Source of the DNA: Vicinamibacterales bacterium
GTDB lineage: Bacteria > Acidobacteriota > Vicinamibacteria > Vicinamibacterales > UBA8438
Assembly (NCBI GenBank): GCA_958296065.1
Contig: CATQHX010000033.1
Location: 1-64,000 of the forward strand
DNA: 64,000 bases
Direction of reading: 5' to 3'
In this document: positions 17,673-26,825 of the stretch, one piece after another
Numbering within the stretch: the first letter of the stretch is position 1
Layout of the letters: the number at the start of each line of letters is the position of its first letter
The notes under the pieces: model-generated
What the model was told of the DNA's origin: nothing
The model's database searches: none
The model's input: the letters and a program-made list of their open reading frames with translations, nothing else
Made by a program: the position numbers and the translations under genes

Positions 17673-19418
17673 ATGAGTGAACCGCAGGGACCACCTTCGA
17701 ATTCCCGCCTGCGCTACGCCGTGGACGAGACGCCGTCGGAAGGGCTGACCCTGGGCCTCAGCCTGCAGGTCGTCACGCTCGTGCTTACCGGCATCATCCT
17801 CGTCCCGATCATCGTGCTGAACGCGGCTGGCTATCCCGAGGGGGTGGAGTGGGCGGTGTTCGCTGCGCTGCTCGTCAGCGGACTCTCGACGATCCTGCAG
17901 GCCCGGCCGATGGGTCCGGTAGGCGCCGGCTATGCCCTCTACATGGGCACATCCGGCGCCTTCATCGGCGTGTCGACGGCGGCTGTGGTCGCCGGCGGCC
18001 TGCCGCTGCTCGCGACGCTCGTGGCCGCTTCGGCCCTGGTGCAGTTCTTCTTCTCCGCCCGCCTGTCGTTGTTCCGCAGGCTGGTCACGCCGACGGTCGG
18101 CGGCACCGTGATCATGCTGATCGCCGTCAATCTGTTTCCCATCACGACCGACATGCTGACGGCTGTTCCCGCCGGGTTCGACCCCGGCTCCATGGGCGCC
18201 CCGCTGGCGGCCTTCGCGGCCTTCGCGGCCATCACCCTCGTCTCGCTCTACGCCCGCGGCGCGACCCGTCTATGGGCGCCGCTCATCGGCATCCTGATCG
18301 GGACCGTCGCCGCCGCCCCAACCGGAATGCTGGACTGGACGCCGTTGCTGAACGCGGCCTGGTTCGGCCTGCCACCGTCCGGCTGGCCCGGTCTGGACCT
18401 CGCGTTCGATGCACGCTTCCTCGGCCTGCTCGTACCGTTCATCATCGTTACGATCATCGGCGCCATCGAGACCTACGGGGACGCCATCGCCATCCAGCGG
18501 GTATCCCACCGCACCCCGGTGCCGGTGGATTTCAAGGTGGTTCAGCGAGCTCTGAACGCGGACGGCGTCGGCAACCTCCTCTCGGGCCTTGCAGGCACGG
18601 TGCCGAACACGACCTACGCCAGCAGCATCTCGATCGCCGACCTGACGGGCGTCGCGGCGCGGCGCGTGGCGCTCTACGCCGGGATCATCATCCTGCTGGC
18701 AGCCTTCGTACCCAAGATCGCAGCCGTGCTCCAGGTCGTCCCCAGCCCGGTTGCCGGTGCGTACATCTTCATATTCCTCGTGCTCCTGTTCCGCCAGGGC
18801 CTGCGCCTAGTCACCTCCGGCGGGTTCGACTACGAGAAGGGCCTCATCGTCTGCATCTCGTTCTGGGTGGGCCTCGGCTTCCAGTACGGCGCGATCTTCC
18901 CGGACCATCTGCCCGAGTGGTCCCGGGGCGTGCTCGACAACGGCATGGCGTCCGGCGGCATCGTCGCCATGATCCTCACCCTGCTGGTATCTCTCAAGGA
19001 GCGCGGCCAGCACGTCGTGCTGAGGCCGAGCGTGCGGTCCCTCTCGCAGTTGCGCGCCGTCCTGGACCGCGCCGCGGAACGCGCCGGGTGGGACGACATC
19101 GCCACCAACCGTCTCGAGTTGGCGGGCGAGGAGGCGTTCCAGTATCTGCTCGAGCGACAGGCGGAATCGAAGCCGCATCCCATCCGCGTCGCAGTGCGGC
19201 CCGTCGACGACATCCTCCAGCTCGAGCTCGTGAGCGGTCCCGACAGCGCCAACCTGGAGGCCCGGCTCGGCAAGCTGGACGAAGAGCATGAGGAGCAGGC
19301 GGTCGTCAGGGACGTGGGGCCGCGTATCCTGCGCCACGTGGCGAAGGAGGTGCGGCACGAGCAGTTCTACGATCTCGACGTGCTCACCGTGACCGTGGAC
19401 ACCCGGCCGCTCGTGTGA
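17673..19418 (+). CDS. NCS2 (solute carrier 23) nucleobase permease with C-terminal anti-sigma-like tail
   Basis: A 581-residue protein from ATG 17673 (an upstream in-frame ATG at 17631 is possible). The first roughly 450 residues are membrane segments of the uracil/xanthine permease family, with family stretches NTTYASSISIADLTG and PKIAAVLQVVPSPVAGA. A soluble tail of about 130 residues follows. Its RLELAGEEAFQYLLERQ resembles the N-box helix of RsbW-type HATPase domains, but Gln replaces the key Asn and no DxGxG is visible, so ATP binding is doubtful. The tail suggests regulation of, or signalling from, the transporter (inference). TATAGT at 17573-17578 may be its -10 element. Confidence 0.82.
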   Translation: MSEPQGPPSNSRLRYAVDETPSEGLTLGLSLQVVTLVLTGIILVPIIVLNAAGYPEGVEWAVFAALLVSGLSTILQARPMGPVGAGYALYMGTSGAFIGVSTAAVVAGGLPLLATLVAASALVQFFFSARLSLFRRLVTPTVGGTVIMLIAVNLFPITTDMLTAVPAGFDPGSMGAPLAAFAAFAAITLVSLYARGATRLWAPLIGILIGTVAAAPTGMLDWTPLLNAAWFGLPPSGWPGLDLAFDARFLGLLVPFIIVTIIGAIETYGDAIAIQRVSHRTPVPVDFKVVQRALNADGVGNLLSGLAGTVPNTTYASSISIADLTGVAARRVALYAGIIILLAAFVPKIAAVLQVVPSPVAGAYIFIFLVLLFRQGLRLVTSGGFDYEKGLIVCISFWVGLGFQYGAIFPDHLPEWSRGVLDNGMASGGIVAMILTLLVSLKERGQHVVLRPSVRSLSQLRAVLDRAAERAGWDDIATNRLELAGEEAFQYLLERQAESKPHPIRVAVRPVDDILQLELVSGPDSANLEARLGKLDEEHEEQAVVRDVGPRILRHVAKEVRHEQFYDLDVLTVTVDTRPLV

Positions 19419-19496
19419 CAAGCAGAGCACCGCCGACGGCCGACGCTCCGCGGGCGGGACTCGCCGCGAGGGTCACAGGCTCGTACACGCGAAGAG

Positions 19497-19525
19497 CCGG
19501 CCAGCGCCAGCATGGCGCGGACCGG
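19497..19525. terminator. Possible bidirectional terminator hairpin between convergent genes
   Basis: GCGCCA (19504-19509), loop GCA, TGGCGC (19513-19518), extended through an internal loop by CCGG/CCGG (19497-19500 / 19522-19525). It lies between the permease stop and the DUF1552 stop. There is no T-run on either side. Confidence 0.35.
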
Positions 19526-19552
19526 CCCACCGTGAGGGATCGCAGGGCCGCA

Positions 19553-20905
19553 CTACACGCCGGAGAGCGGCTCCAGCGGCAACCTGCCCGTGGCGTCGCC
19601 GAACTTGTCCGTGTGCACGCCGGACCGCTCCAGCATCGCCAGGAGCAGGTTGTTCATCGGCGTGTCCTTCGAGTGCCTCAGGATCTTGCCGCCCTTCACC
19701 CCGCCCGCGCCGCCGACCAGAACCAGCGGCAGGTCGATGTGCGAGTGCTCGTTGGCGTCGCTGATGCCGCCGCCGTGGAGCACCAGCGAGTGGTCCAGCA
19801 GGTTGCCGTCGCCGTCAGGCGTTCCCTTCAGCGCCTTGAGGAAGTGCGCCGTCAGGCCGATGTGGTACTGGTTGATCTTGTGCCCCTGCTCGAACTTCAG
19901 CGGGTCGTGCTGGTGGTGCGACACCGCGTGATGGGCGCCGTTGACGCCCAACTCGGGATAGGCGCGGTTGGTCTGCTCCTTGCCGAGCGTCAGCACGAAG
20001 ACGCGCGTGATGTCGGCCCGGAACGCCAGGGCCACCAGGTCGAACATCAGCCGGGCGTGCGCGTCGTACGTCTCCGGCGCCCCGACCGGCCGGTCGGGCA
20101 ACTCCAGCACCGACTCGCGCCCCTGCCGTTCCGCCACCTGCAGCCGCCGCTCGACCTCGCGCACCGAGTCGAGATACTCGTTCACGCTGCTGCGATCCGA
20201 CGGGCCGAGCTTCTTCTGCAGATGCGCGATGTCGGCGGTCACCCAGTCGAGGATGCTGCGATCCTCCTGCACCTGCGCCAGCCTCTCCTCCGGCGATCCG
20301 CCGTCGCCGAACATCCGCTGGAAGACGATGCGCGGGTTCGTCTCGTGCGGGTTGGGCGTGGTCGCGGTGCGCCACGAGATACTGTTCGTATAGACGCAAC
20401 TGTAGCCGTTGTCGCAGTTGCCGATGAGATAGGTCTGCTCCATCGCCAGCTCGAGCGACCGCAACGGCGTGTCGCCGCCGATGTGCTGCGCGGCGATCTG
20501 ATCCGCCGTGATGCCGTTGCGGACGTCGGCGCCCTCGGTCTCCTTCGGGTGGACACCGCTCAGCCAGACCGTCCCGGCGCGCGAGTGCTCGCCGTTGCCG
20601 TCACCGAGCGCCTCGGCCTGCTTCTGGCTCAGGCCGATCGGGACGATCACCTGGTCCTGGAACGGCGCGAGCGGGCTCAGCGTGGGCGACAGCTCCTCGA
20701 GCGCACCGTCGCCGGCGGGCTGCCAGTGCGTCATCACCGCCCCATTCGGGATGTAGACGAAGCCGAGGCGCCGGACCGGCTTGGCCGCCGTGTTCGCGAG
20801 CGCCGACGCGGCCGGCACCATCGCGTCGAGCAGCGGCAGGCCGAGGGTGACACCCATCCCACGGAGGAACGTCCGACGAGGCAACGCCGTCTTGGTGATG
20901 AACAT
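19553..20905 (-). CDS. DUF1552 protein, Tat-exported, module A
   Basis: A 450-residue protein with AGGAG 9 bases before ATG 20905. It starts with a twin-arginine signal (PRRTFLRGMG, then GLPLLDAM). It carries the DUF1552 hallmarks seen in all four copies here: RLGFVYIPNGA, NGEHSRAGTVWLSGVHPK, GYSCVYTNSISW, NPRIVFQRMFG, HHAVSHHQHD and the end TGRLPLEPLSGV. The family resembles DUF1501-type proteins, which travel with cytochrome partners in Planctomycetes and Acidobacteria. No activity is established. The partner DUF1592 gene lies 41 bases upstream in the same direction. Confidence 0.93.
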   Translation of the reverse strand: MFITKTALPRRTFLRGMGVTLGLPLLDAMVPAASALANTAAKPVRRLGFVYIPNGAVMTHWQPAGDGALEELSPTLSPLAPFQDQVIVPIGLSQKQAEALGDGNGEHSRAGTVWLSGVHPKETEGADVRNGITADQIAAQHIGGDTPLRSLELAMEQTYLIGNCDNGYSCVYTNSISWRTATTPNPHETNPRIVFQRMFGDGGSPEERLAQVQEDRSILDWVTADIAHLQKKLGPSDRSSVNEYLDSVREVERRLQVAERQGRESVLELPDRPVGAPETYDAHARLMFDLVALAFRADITRVFVLTLGKEQTNRAYPELGVNGAHHAVSHHQHDPLKFEQGHKINQYHIGLTAHFLKALKGTPDGDGNLLDHSLVLHGGGISDANEHSHIDLPLVLVGGAGGVKGGKILRHSKDTPMNNLLLAMLERSGVHTDKFGDATGRLPLEPLSGV

Positions 20906-20946
20906 GACAGCTTTCTCCTGATCAGCGATCGAACTCTGCTTCGGAT

Positions 20947-23364
20947 TCAGTCGGCAACCGCGTCGGTCCTGGCCAGTCGCATCTGGAACGGCGTGCTCTT
21001 CACGACGCCGACGATGAGCGACCCCAGACCGTAGTCGTGCTCGGCCGCGGCACGGGTGATCTCCCGGACGGACGGCGCGTCGTAGTACTCCACCCCGCGG
21101 CCGAGTGCGTAGGTCAGCAGTTTCTCGGTCACGACGGTAACGAACTGCTCCGGGTTGCCGACGAGCAACCCGCGCAGATCCGCGGGGCCGTCGAACGGCG
21201 TGCCGTCGGGCATCGCGCCGGACGCGTCGATGGCGATTCCGCCCGGCATGTGCCCGCGCCACCGACCCACCGCGTCGAAGTTCTCCAGCGCCAGCCCCAG
21301 CGGGTCCATCAGGCGGTGACAGCTCGCGCAGACCGGGTTCGCACGGTGCTGCTCCATGCGCTCGCGCATCGCCAGCACCCTGCCCGAGTCCGCGGCCGGC
21401 TCCAGCTCCGGCACGTTGGGCGGCGGCGGCGGCGGCGGTGTCCCGAGGACGTTCTCGAGCACCCACTTGCCGCGTCCGACCGGAGACGTGCGGTCGGAGT
21501 ACGAAGTGACGGTCAGGATGCTGCCCTGGCCCAGCAGACCGCGCCGGTTGGGGTCGGCCAGACTCACGCGCCGGAAGTCGCTGCCGTAGACCCCCGTCAC
21601 GCCGTAGTGCCGGGCCAGCCGCTCGTTGAGGAACGTGTAGTCGGCGGTCAGCAGCTCGGTGACGCTCCTGTCCTCGCGCATGACGCTGTCGAAGAACAGC
21701 TCGGTCTCGCGCACGAAGTCCTTCCGCAGGCTCTCGCCGAAATCGGGGAAGAACACGTCCGACGGGAGGGCGCCCGAGATGTTGCGCAGCCGCAGCCACT
21801 GGCCGGCAAAATTCTTCGCCAGCGCCTCGGACCGCGGATCGGCCAGCATCCGCCGCACCTGCCGTTCCAGGACGCCGGGATCCCGCAGCCTCCCCCGTGC
21901 GGCGACGTCCAGCAGCTCGTCGTCCGGGATGCTGCTCCAGAGGAAGAACGAGATACGCGACGCCAGCTCCAGGTCACTCAGCCGGTAGGGAGCCCCGGGT
22001 ACGGTCCCGGGCGGATCGGACACGACGCGAAACAGGAAGTCGGGACTCACGAGAAGTGCGCGGACCGCCCGCTCGATGCCGGCCTCGAAGCCGCCGCCGG
22101 CCCGGCCTTCCTCATAGAAGAAGAGCAGCGCGTCGATGTCCGCCGCGGTCACCGGCCGCCGGTACGCCCGGCGCGCCAGGTTCGAGACAATCTCCCGCGC
22201 GCACGGTGTCTCGGCCGCCTCGTCCGCGGGCCGGCAGACGAAGATGCGGCTTCGCGACGGCGTGTCTCCGGCCCCGAGCGCGTTGAACGGACCGGAGATG
22301 GTCAGCGTGCCAAGGTGCGGCTGGTAGAGAAGATAGTCGCCTTCGCCGTGCGGCCGGTCGAACGGCTGCCGGACGCTCTCGGCAAGCGCGCTGGTCTTCT
22401 TGATGAACGCCGCCGTCACCACCCGCGGGCCGGCCCCGACCTGCACGCGGGCCTGGAGCGAGTCCGGACCGCGGTTGTACGCCGCGCCCTGGTCGCGGTC
22501 GGGATCGGGCGGGGTCAAGTGGAAGATGGCGACCCGCTCGCCGTCGACGCTCAGCTCGAGCTGATGGGGCTCGCGGATCGGCGCGCCCGCGAAGAGGTCG
22601 AGCAGCTCGAGCTCGAGCTCGTATTCGGCGTCGCGCGGGAAGTTGTACTCGACGGACATTCCCCCGCGCGTCCCGAACGGCAGGCCGTCCTGATGCTGGT
22701 ACTGCGAGAGGTCCGAGACTATCCGGAAGGTCTCCCCGCCCGGCGAAAGATGCGACGCCCCGACCGCCAGACGGCTGATGGTCCGCGCCGCGTTCATGTA
22801 CCGCTCGAGCAGCGTAGGCGAGACCTTCAGGACCCCCGCGATGTTGTCGAACCCGTAGCTCTGGTCGTCGGCCGGGACCAGCGCCGCGGCGTCGACGTCG
22901 AACGCCAGCAGATCGCGGATGGCGTTCTGATACTCCGTGCGGTTGAGTCGGTGCAACGGCTCCGTCCGCCCCGGATTGGGATGCGCGGCCGCGACGCGGT
23001 CTATCTCCGTCTCCAGCCAGGCCGCGAACCCGTTGCTGGCCGCCGCGGCGGGACGCGGTCTGCCGACAGGCGGCATCGAGCCGGTCCGCAACTTGCGGAT
23101 CACCTTCTCCCAGACGTCCGCCGTCCCCGGCACGTCGGCCAGATCGACGGTGCGCAACGCGAGAGGGACCGTGCCGCGGGCGGCGAGCCGCTCGTTGTGG
23201 CACGTGAGGCAGTAACGCTGGAGCAGCGCCTCGTGGTCGGCGACCGGCGACCCCGGCGCGGCCGCTTCTGCCTCCTGAGCGGGGCCGGCCGCCGCGGCGG
23301 GAGCGAAGCACACCGCCCAGGCCACCATCCACACGCCGAACAGGACGAATGCGTGTCGCATCAT
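20947..23364 (-). CDS. DUF1592-type multidomain c-type cytochrome, module A
   Basis: An 805-residue exported protein; AGGAAG precedes ATG 23364. A signal peptide is followed by the first heme motif, YCLTCHNERL. Then come a DUF1587 segment (FHRLNRTEYQN-like, YGFDNIAGVLKVSPTLLERY), a middle beta-rich region, DUF1595 (RRAYRRPVTAADID), DUF1592 (ALLVSPDFLFRV, RISFFLWSSIPDDELL), DUF1588 (LARHYGVTGVYGSDFRRV, RTSPVGRGKWVLENVLG) with a second heme motif CASCHRLMDP, and DUF1585 at the end (ALGRGVEYYDAP, STPFQMR). This order is the standard planctomycete-type cytochrome architecture. It probably oxidises an unknown substrate and passes electrons through its two hemes. A promoter is visible at 23429-23456. 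Confidence 0.93.
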   Translation of the reverse strand: MMRHAFVLFGVWMVAWAVCFAPAAAAGPAQEAEAAAPGSPVADHEALLQRYCLTCHNERLAARGTVPLALRTVDLADVPGTADVWEKVIRKLRTGSMPPVGRPRPAAAASNGFAAWLETEIDRVAAAHPNPGRTEPLHRLNRTEYQNAIRDLLAFDVDAAALVPADDQSYGFDNIAGVLKVSPTLLERYMNAARTISRLAVGASHLSPGGETFRIVSDLSQYQHQDGLPFGTRGGMSVEYNFPRDAEYELELELLDLFAGAPIREPHQLELSVDGERVAIFHLTPPDPDRDQGAAYNRGPDSLQARVQVGAGPRVVTAAFIKKTSALAESVRQPFDRPHGEGDYLLYQPHLGTLTISGPFNALGAGDTPSRSRIFVCRPADEAAETPCAREIVSNLARRAYRRPVTAADIDALLFFYEEGRAGGGFEAGIERAVRALLVSPDFLFRVVSDPPGTVPGAPYRLSDLELASRISFFLWSSIPDDELLDVAARGRLRDPGVLERQVRRMLADPRSEALAKNFAGQWLRLRNISGALPSDVFFPDFGESLRKDFVRETELFFDSVMREDRSVTELLTADYTFLNERLARHYGVTGVYGSDFRRVSLADPNRRGLLGQGSILTVTSYSDRTSPVGRGKWVLENVLGTPPPPPPPNVPELEPAADSGRVLAMRERMEQHRANPVCASCHRLMDPLGLALENFDAVGRWRGHMPGGIAIDASGAMPDGTPFDGPADLRGLLVGNPEQFVTVVTEKLLTYALGRGVEYYDAPSVREITRAAAEHDYGLGSLIVGVVKSTPFQMRLARTDAVAD

Positions 23365-23428
23365 CGGTTCTTCCTGTAGCCGTGACCGATCCCGGCCTGG
23401 CCACCGAACAGTGCCCCCAGCCTGCTAG

Positions 23429-23456
23429 ATCCTACGTCGTTCACACCCGTTGTCAA
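23429..23456 (-). promoter_or_regulatory. Sigma-70-like promoter for module A DUF1592 gene
   Basis: On the minus strand, TTGACA (23456-23451), a 16-base spacer and TAGGAT (23434-23429), about 65 bases before ATG 23364. The -35 box lies inside a palindrome TTGTC-AAC-GACAA (23450-23462), which could be an operator. A similar TTGACA element precedes modules B and D. Confidence 0.55.
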
Positions 23457-23534
23457 CGACAATCGACGGTGGAGGGGCGCGGGGAATCTGCGATACCATG
23501 GCATGCGAATCTCGATAGTTGGGGGATATCCGAC

Positions 23535-25091
23535 ATGTCGGCAGAAGCCAGAAACTCGGCGTGGTCGTTCCGCACCGCTCTGCTCGCGTCGTGCGTGGTC
23601 CTCGGCATGTCGCTCGCCGGTACCGTCGCGGCGGCGCCTGCGCGCGATCTACCCCTGATCGAGGCGGCCCGCGCTGCCGACGCCCAGGCCGTCCGGGCTC
23701 TGCTGGAGGGGAACGTCGACGTCGACAGCGCCGAGACGGACGGAACCACCGCCCTGCACTGGGCCGCGTACAAGGGTCACGTCGAGACCGCGCGGCTCCT
23801 GCTCGGCGCCGGCGCAGACATCGAGGCGGCGAACCGCTACGGCGTCACCCCGCTCGCACTGGCCGCCGGCCGCGGCAGCGCCGCCATCGTCGAGGCGCTC
23901 CTCGACGCCGGCGCCGACCCGAACACGACGCTGCCGGAGGGCGAGACGGTGCTGATGACCGCGGCGCGGACCGGCAACGTAGACGTGCTGCGCCTGCTGC
24001 TGGCCCGCGGCGCCGACCTGCGCGCCCGCGAAAGCTGGCGCGGCCAGACCGCGCTGCACTGGGCCGCCGCGGAGAATCATCCGGCCGCCGTTCATGCGCT
24101 GATCGAGCTCGGCGCAGCTGTCGACGAACGCTCGACGGCTGGCTGGTCGGCGCTGCTGTACGCGGCCCGCGCGGGCAAGGCCGAGGCGGTCAGCGCGCTC
24201 CTCGAGGCCGGCGCCGACGTCAACGACACCATCCGGCCACTGGCCGCCGTGGACGCGGGGGAGAATGTCCGCCGAGACCCGACGGTGGGCACGAGCGCCC
24301 TGGTTCTGGCAGTCATGAACGGGCACTTCTCGCTGGCGCAGTATCTCGTCGAGCGCGGCGCCGACCCCAACGCGGCCGACCAGGGCTGGACGGCCCTGCA
24401 CCAGTTGGCCTACACCCGGCGGCCGAACTCGGGCAAGGGCATGCCTCCCGTGGTGCTGCTCGACCGGGTCGATACGCTGGCGTTCGCGCGCTTTCTCCTC
24501 GACAACGGCGCCGACCCGAACGCGCGCCAGACCGAGCGGTTCAACAACCGCGAGCGGAACAACCTGAATCGCGTCGGAGCCACCCCCTACCTGCTGGCTG
24601 CCAAACATGCCGACCCCCCCCTCATGCGCCTGCTGGCGGAGTACGGCGCCGACACGCGGCTGCCGACCGCGGGTAACGCGTCGCCGCTGATGGTGGCGGC
24701 CGGCGTCGGCATCTTCAACCTGGGCGAGAGCGCCGGAACCAACGAGGAGGCGTACGAAGCCGTGCAGCTCGCCTGGGAGCTGGGTGACCACGACGTCGAC
24801 CGGGCCGACGACCGGGGCTACACGGCGCTTCACGGTGCCGCGTTGCGTGGTGCGAATCCGATCGTGGAGTTTCTGGTCGAACGAGGCGCCGGCCTGCTCG
24901 CGGAGAGCAACGAGGGCTGGACGCCGCTGCGCATCGCCGACGGCGTGCACTATACGGGAACCGTCAAGCGTGCCGACCATACGGCCGAGCTCTTGCGACG
25001 GATCATGAGGGACCGCGGGGTCTACGATGCCGTCAGACACGCAAGGGACGTCAACAGCGTGGCGGTGGTGAAGCCCGCGGACCAACCCTAG
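23535..25091 (+). CDS. Secreted ankyrin-repeat protein 2, module A
   Basis: A 518-residue protein from ATG 23535, divergent from the DUF1592 gene. A signal peptide ending TVAAAPA is followed by about ten ankyrin repeats. It shares sub-family marks with the ankyrin proteins of modules B and C: SWRGQTALHWAA, the insertion LNRVGATPYLLAAK, and VAAGVGIFNLGESAGTNEEA before the last repeats. These marks are not part of the generic ankyrin consensus, so the proteins are specific homologues tied to the DUF1552/DUF1592 pair. Probably periplasmic or extracellular protein binding. A GGGGGA site precedes the start. Confidence 0.92.
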   Translation: MSAEARNSAWSFRTALLASCVVLGMSLAGTVAAAPARDLPLIEAARAADAQAVRALLEGNVDVDSAETDGTTALHWAAYKGHVETARLLLGAGADIEAANRYGVTPLALAAGRGSAAIVEALLDAGADPNTTLPEGETVLMTAARTGNVDVLRLLLARGADLRARESWRGQTALHWAAAENHPAAVHALIELGAAVDERSTAGWSALLYAARAGKAEAVSALLEAGADVNDTIRPLAAVDAGENVRRDPTVGTSALVLAVMNGHFSLAQYLVERGADPNAADQGWTALHQLAYTRRPNSGKGMPPVVLLDRVDTLAFARFLLDNGADPNARQTERFNNRERNNLNRVGATPYLLAAKHADPPLMRLLAEYGADTRLPTAGNASPLMVAAGVGIFNLGESAGTNEEAYEAVQLAWELGDHDVDRADDRGYTALHGAALRGANPIVEFLVERGAGLLAESNEGWTPLRIADGVHYTGTVKRADHTAELLRRIMRDRGVYDAVRHARDVNSVAVVKPADQP

Positions 25092-25106
25092 CGCGCGGAC
25101 GAGCGG

Positions 25107-25892
25107 CTACCTGCCGCAAGCGTCAGCCACCATGCCCAGGGAGCTGACGTTGATTCGATCGCCGGACGGGTCCCGGATCAGAAAGCCCTTGACGGCCATC
25201 CGATGCCCGGCGTGCTCGCCCGGATTGGGGTAGACGTTCATCAACTCGAAGGTCCGCGTGCCGGTCGGACGCGAGCCGAGAGCGCTCAACTCGTCCTCGG
25301 TCGAGGCGGACGGGTCGCGTGTGCGAACGGCCCGGGTGCTGTTCGTCAGCAGCCAGCTCCCACCGTCCCCGGTCAGGCAGCCGACCACCTGCACCAGGGC
25401 GAAGCTCGGCACGTCGGCCGGCCCGTCCCGGCCCTCGATCCGGATGTCCGCGAGCCCGTTCGGGGTGAGCTCCCGATCGCCGGGTGGGAAACCGTTGAAC
25501 TCCAGAATGTAGGCGACGCTGTCGAGGTAGGCCTCCTCGCTCAGCGTCGCCGGCTCGTCGAACGGCATCAGGTTCCGGATGCGCACGAACAGCGTGTGCA
25601 ACGTGTCCTCGCGCCAGTCCTGCATGAACCGCTCGCCGGCCAGTGGACGCGCCTCGTCGGAGCCGCTCATGTCGGGCAGATGGCACGCGCCGCAACTGGT
25701 GTCGTAGACGACCTTGCCGCGCGCCGCCTGCTCGGCGGTGTAGACGCCGTCCCACACCGTCGTGCGATCCTCCTGCGCCGCCCACGCCTCCGTCGCGGCG
25801 GCAGGGCCGACCGCCATCATCAGGACCGCGTACGCCGCCAGTCGAGCGCGCCGGGGAAACGTCTGCCACACGGTCTTGGATCCTGTCTGCAT
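25107..25892 (-). CDS. Exported mono-heme c-type cytochrome
   Basis: A 261-residue protein. ATG 25892 is chosen because it lies just after the stop of the upstream gene (25913); the frame stays open further but with no sensible protein. A signal peptide ends near AWAAQ. The heme motif is CGACH (67-71), preceded by EQAARGKVVYDTSC and followed by LAGERFMQDW and LMPFDEPATLSEEAYLDSVAYIL, a normal class I cytochrome c core. The last 110 residues form a separate region (LVQVVGCLTGDGGSWLLTN, AGHRMAVKGFL) that looks like an added beta domain. It closes a three-gene cluster with the genes at 25913 and 26826. Confidence 0.88.
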   Translation of the reverse strand: MQTGSKTVWQTFPRRARLAAYAVLMMAVGPAAATEAWAAQEDRTTVWDGVYTAEQAARGKVVYDTSCGACHLPDMSGSDEARPLAGERFMQDWREDTLHTLFVRIRNLMPFDEPATLSEEAYLDSVAYILEFNGFPPGDRELTPNGLADIRIEGRDGPADVPSFALVQVVGCLTGDGGSWLLTNSTRAVRTRDPSASTEDELSALGSRPTGTRTFELMNVYPNPGEHAGHRMAVKGFLIRDPSGDRINVSSLGMVADACGR

Positions 25893-25912
25893 GGTCGAAA
25901 CGGCTCCGGAAA

Positions 25913-26758
25913 TCAGGGCGTAGCGGTGACGGTGACGTCGGCCGCCGAGTACAGGTACCCGTCGTCCGCCATCCCGCGAATGACGTAGGTCCCCGGCGTG
26001 CTGAACACCGCCGTCGTGACGATGCGTCCGTCCTCGGGCAGCGGCGGCGGCGTCCAGCCGGGCGTGTGATCTTCCATCGGGGCGCTCCACGGCTCGAAGT
26101 CAACGGTCCCGGGGCCCCGGTACTGAATCCAGGCGAGGCGCAGACCCAGCGCGTTGCGGCGTCCCGGAGGGCGGCTGTTGCGGGCGGGCCGCATCTGCGG
26201 AATGCCGTCGTCGCGGATGATCGCGGTCAGGGTCAGCGGCTCGCCCGCCTTCACCGTCCGCTCGGTGCCCTCGACCAGCACGATGGCGGGCGCCGCATTC
26301 ACGATGTCCGGCGCCCCGCCGCCGGCCCGGTTCATCGCAATCACCTGATCATCGATGATCTGCTCCGGCACGAGCCACCCCACCGCCCGGTCGGTGCGGC
26401 CGTGCGCGGTGACCGTCCAGACCAGCTCCTTGTCCCCCCAGTCGGCCGGCACACGGACTCGAAAGATGATGCGCTGCCGGCGCGGGTAGAAGAACGTCGG
26501 TTGCCCCTGGTCGGCCGCGCCCGGCTCGAAGTAGTTGTTCGGCCCGACCGGAATATCGAGGTGCTCCTCGTAGTTCCGGTTCAGGTACCCGAACACGAAG
26601 TTGAAGCTGCCGTCGTCGTTCTGCTCCCAACCCTCGAAGACCGGCTGCAGGTTCTGGCCGCTATGGTAGGTCTGGGCGGTCGCCGCCGGCGCGCCGCCGA
26701 GCAGCACCGCACCGACAAGCACCGCGACGTTGCGGAATGCGCATCGCCTCGACGTCAT
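25913..26758 (-). CDS. Unknown exported protein in cytochrome/monooxygenase cluster
   Basis: A 281-residue protein; the start at ATG 26758 puts a signal peptide (VAVLVGAVLLGGAPAATA) at the N-terminus. The mature part is beta-rich with no heme or metal motif. QNLQPVFEGWEQNDDGSFNFVFGYLNRNYEEH opens the domain and VFSTPGTYVIRGMADDGYLYS near the C-terminus looks like an Ig/PKD-type strand pair. This kind of protein recurs beside cytochrome and copper-monooxygenase-like genes in Acidobacteria (from memory of the group); no function is known. It is tightly spaced with the cytochrome gene downstream (20 bases) and 67 bases from the gene upstream. Confidence 0.75.
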   Translation of the reverse strand: MTSRRCAFRNVAVLVGAVLLGGAPAATAQTYHSGQNLQPVFEGWEQNDDGSFNFVFGYLNRNYEEHLDIPVGPNNYFEPGAADQGQPTFFYPRRQRIIFRVRVPADWGDKELVWTVTAHGRTDRAVGWLVPEQIIDDQVIAMNRAGGGAPDIVNAAPAIVLVEGTERTVKAGEPLTLTAIIRDDGIPQMRPARNSRPPGRRNALGLRLAWIQYRGPGTVDFEPWSAPMEDHTPGWTPPPLPEDGRIVTTAVFSTPGTYVIRGMADDGYLYSAADVTVTATP

Positions 26759-26825
26759 CGCTCTCAACCCTTGAGTCCGCGTTGTCCGTTGTCCCGCCGG
26801 CGCGAGTTCCGGCACCGCATTCCCG

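Noticed and set aside
20906..21799. Upstream extension of the module A DUF1552 frame
   Set aside because: The extension is an out-of-frame shadow of the DUF1592 gene. The true start at 20905 has AGGAG and a twin-arginine signal.
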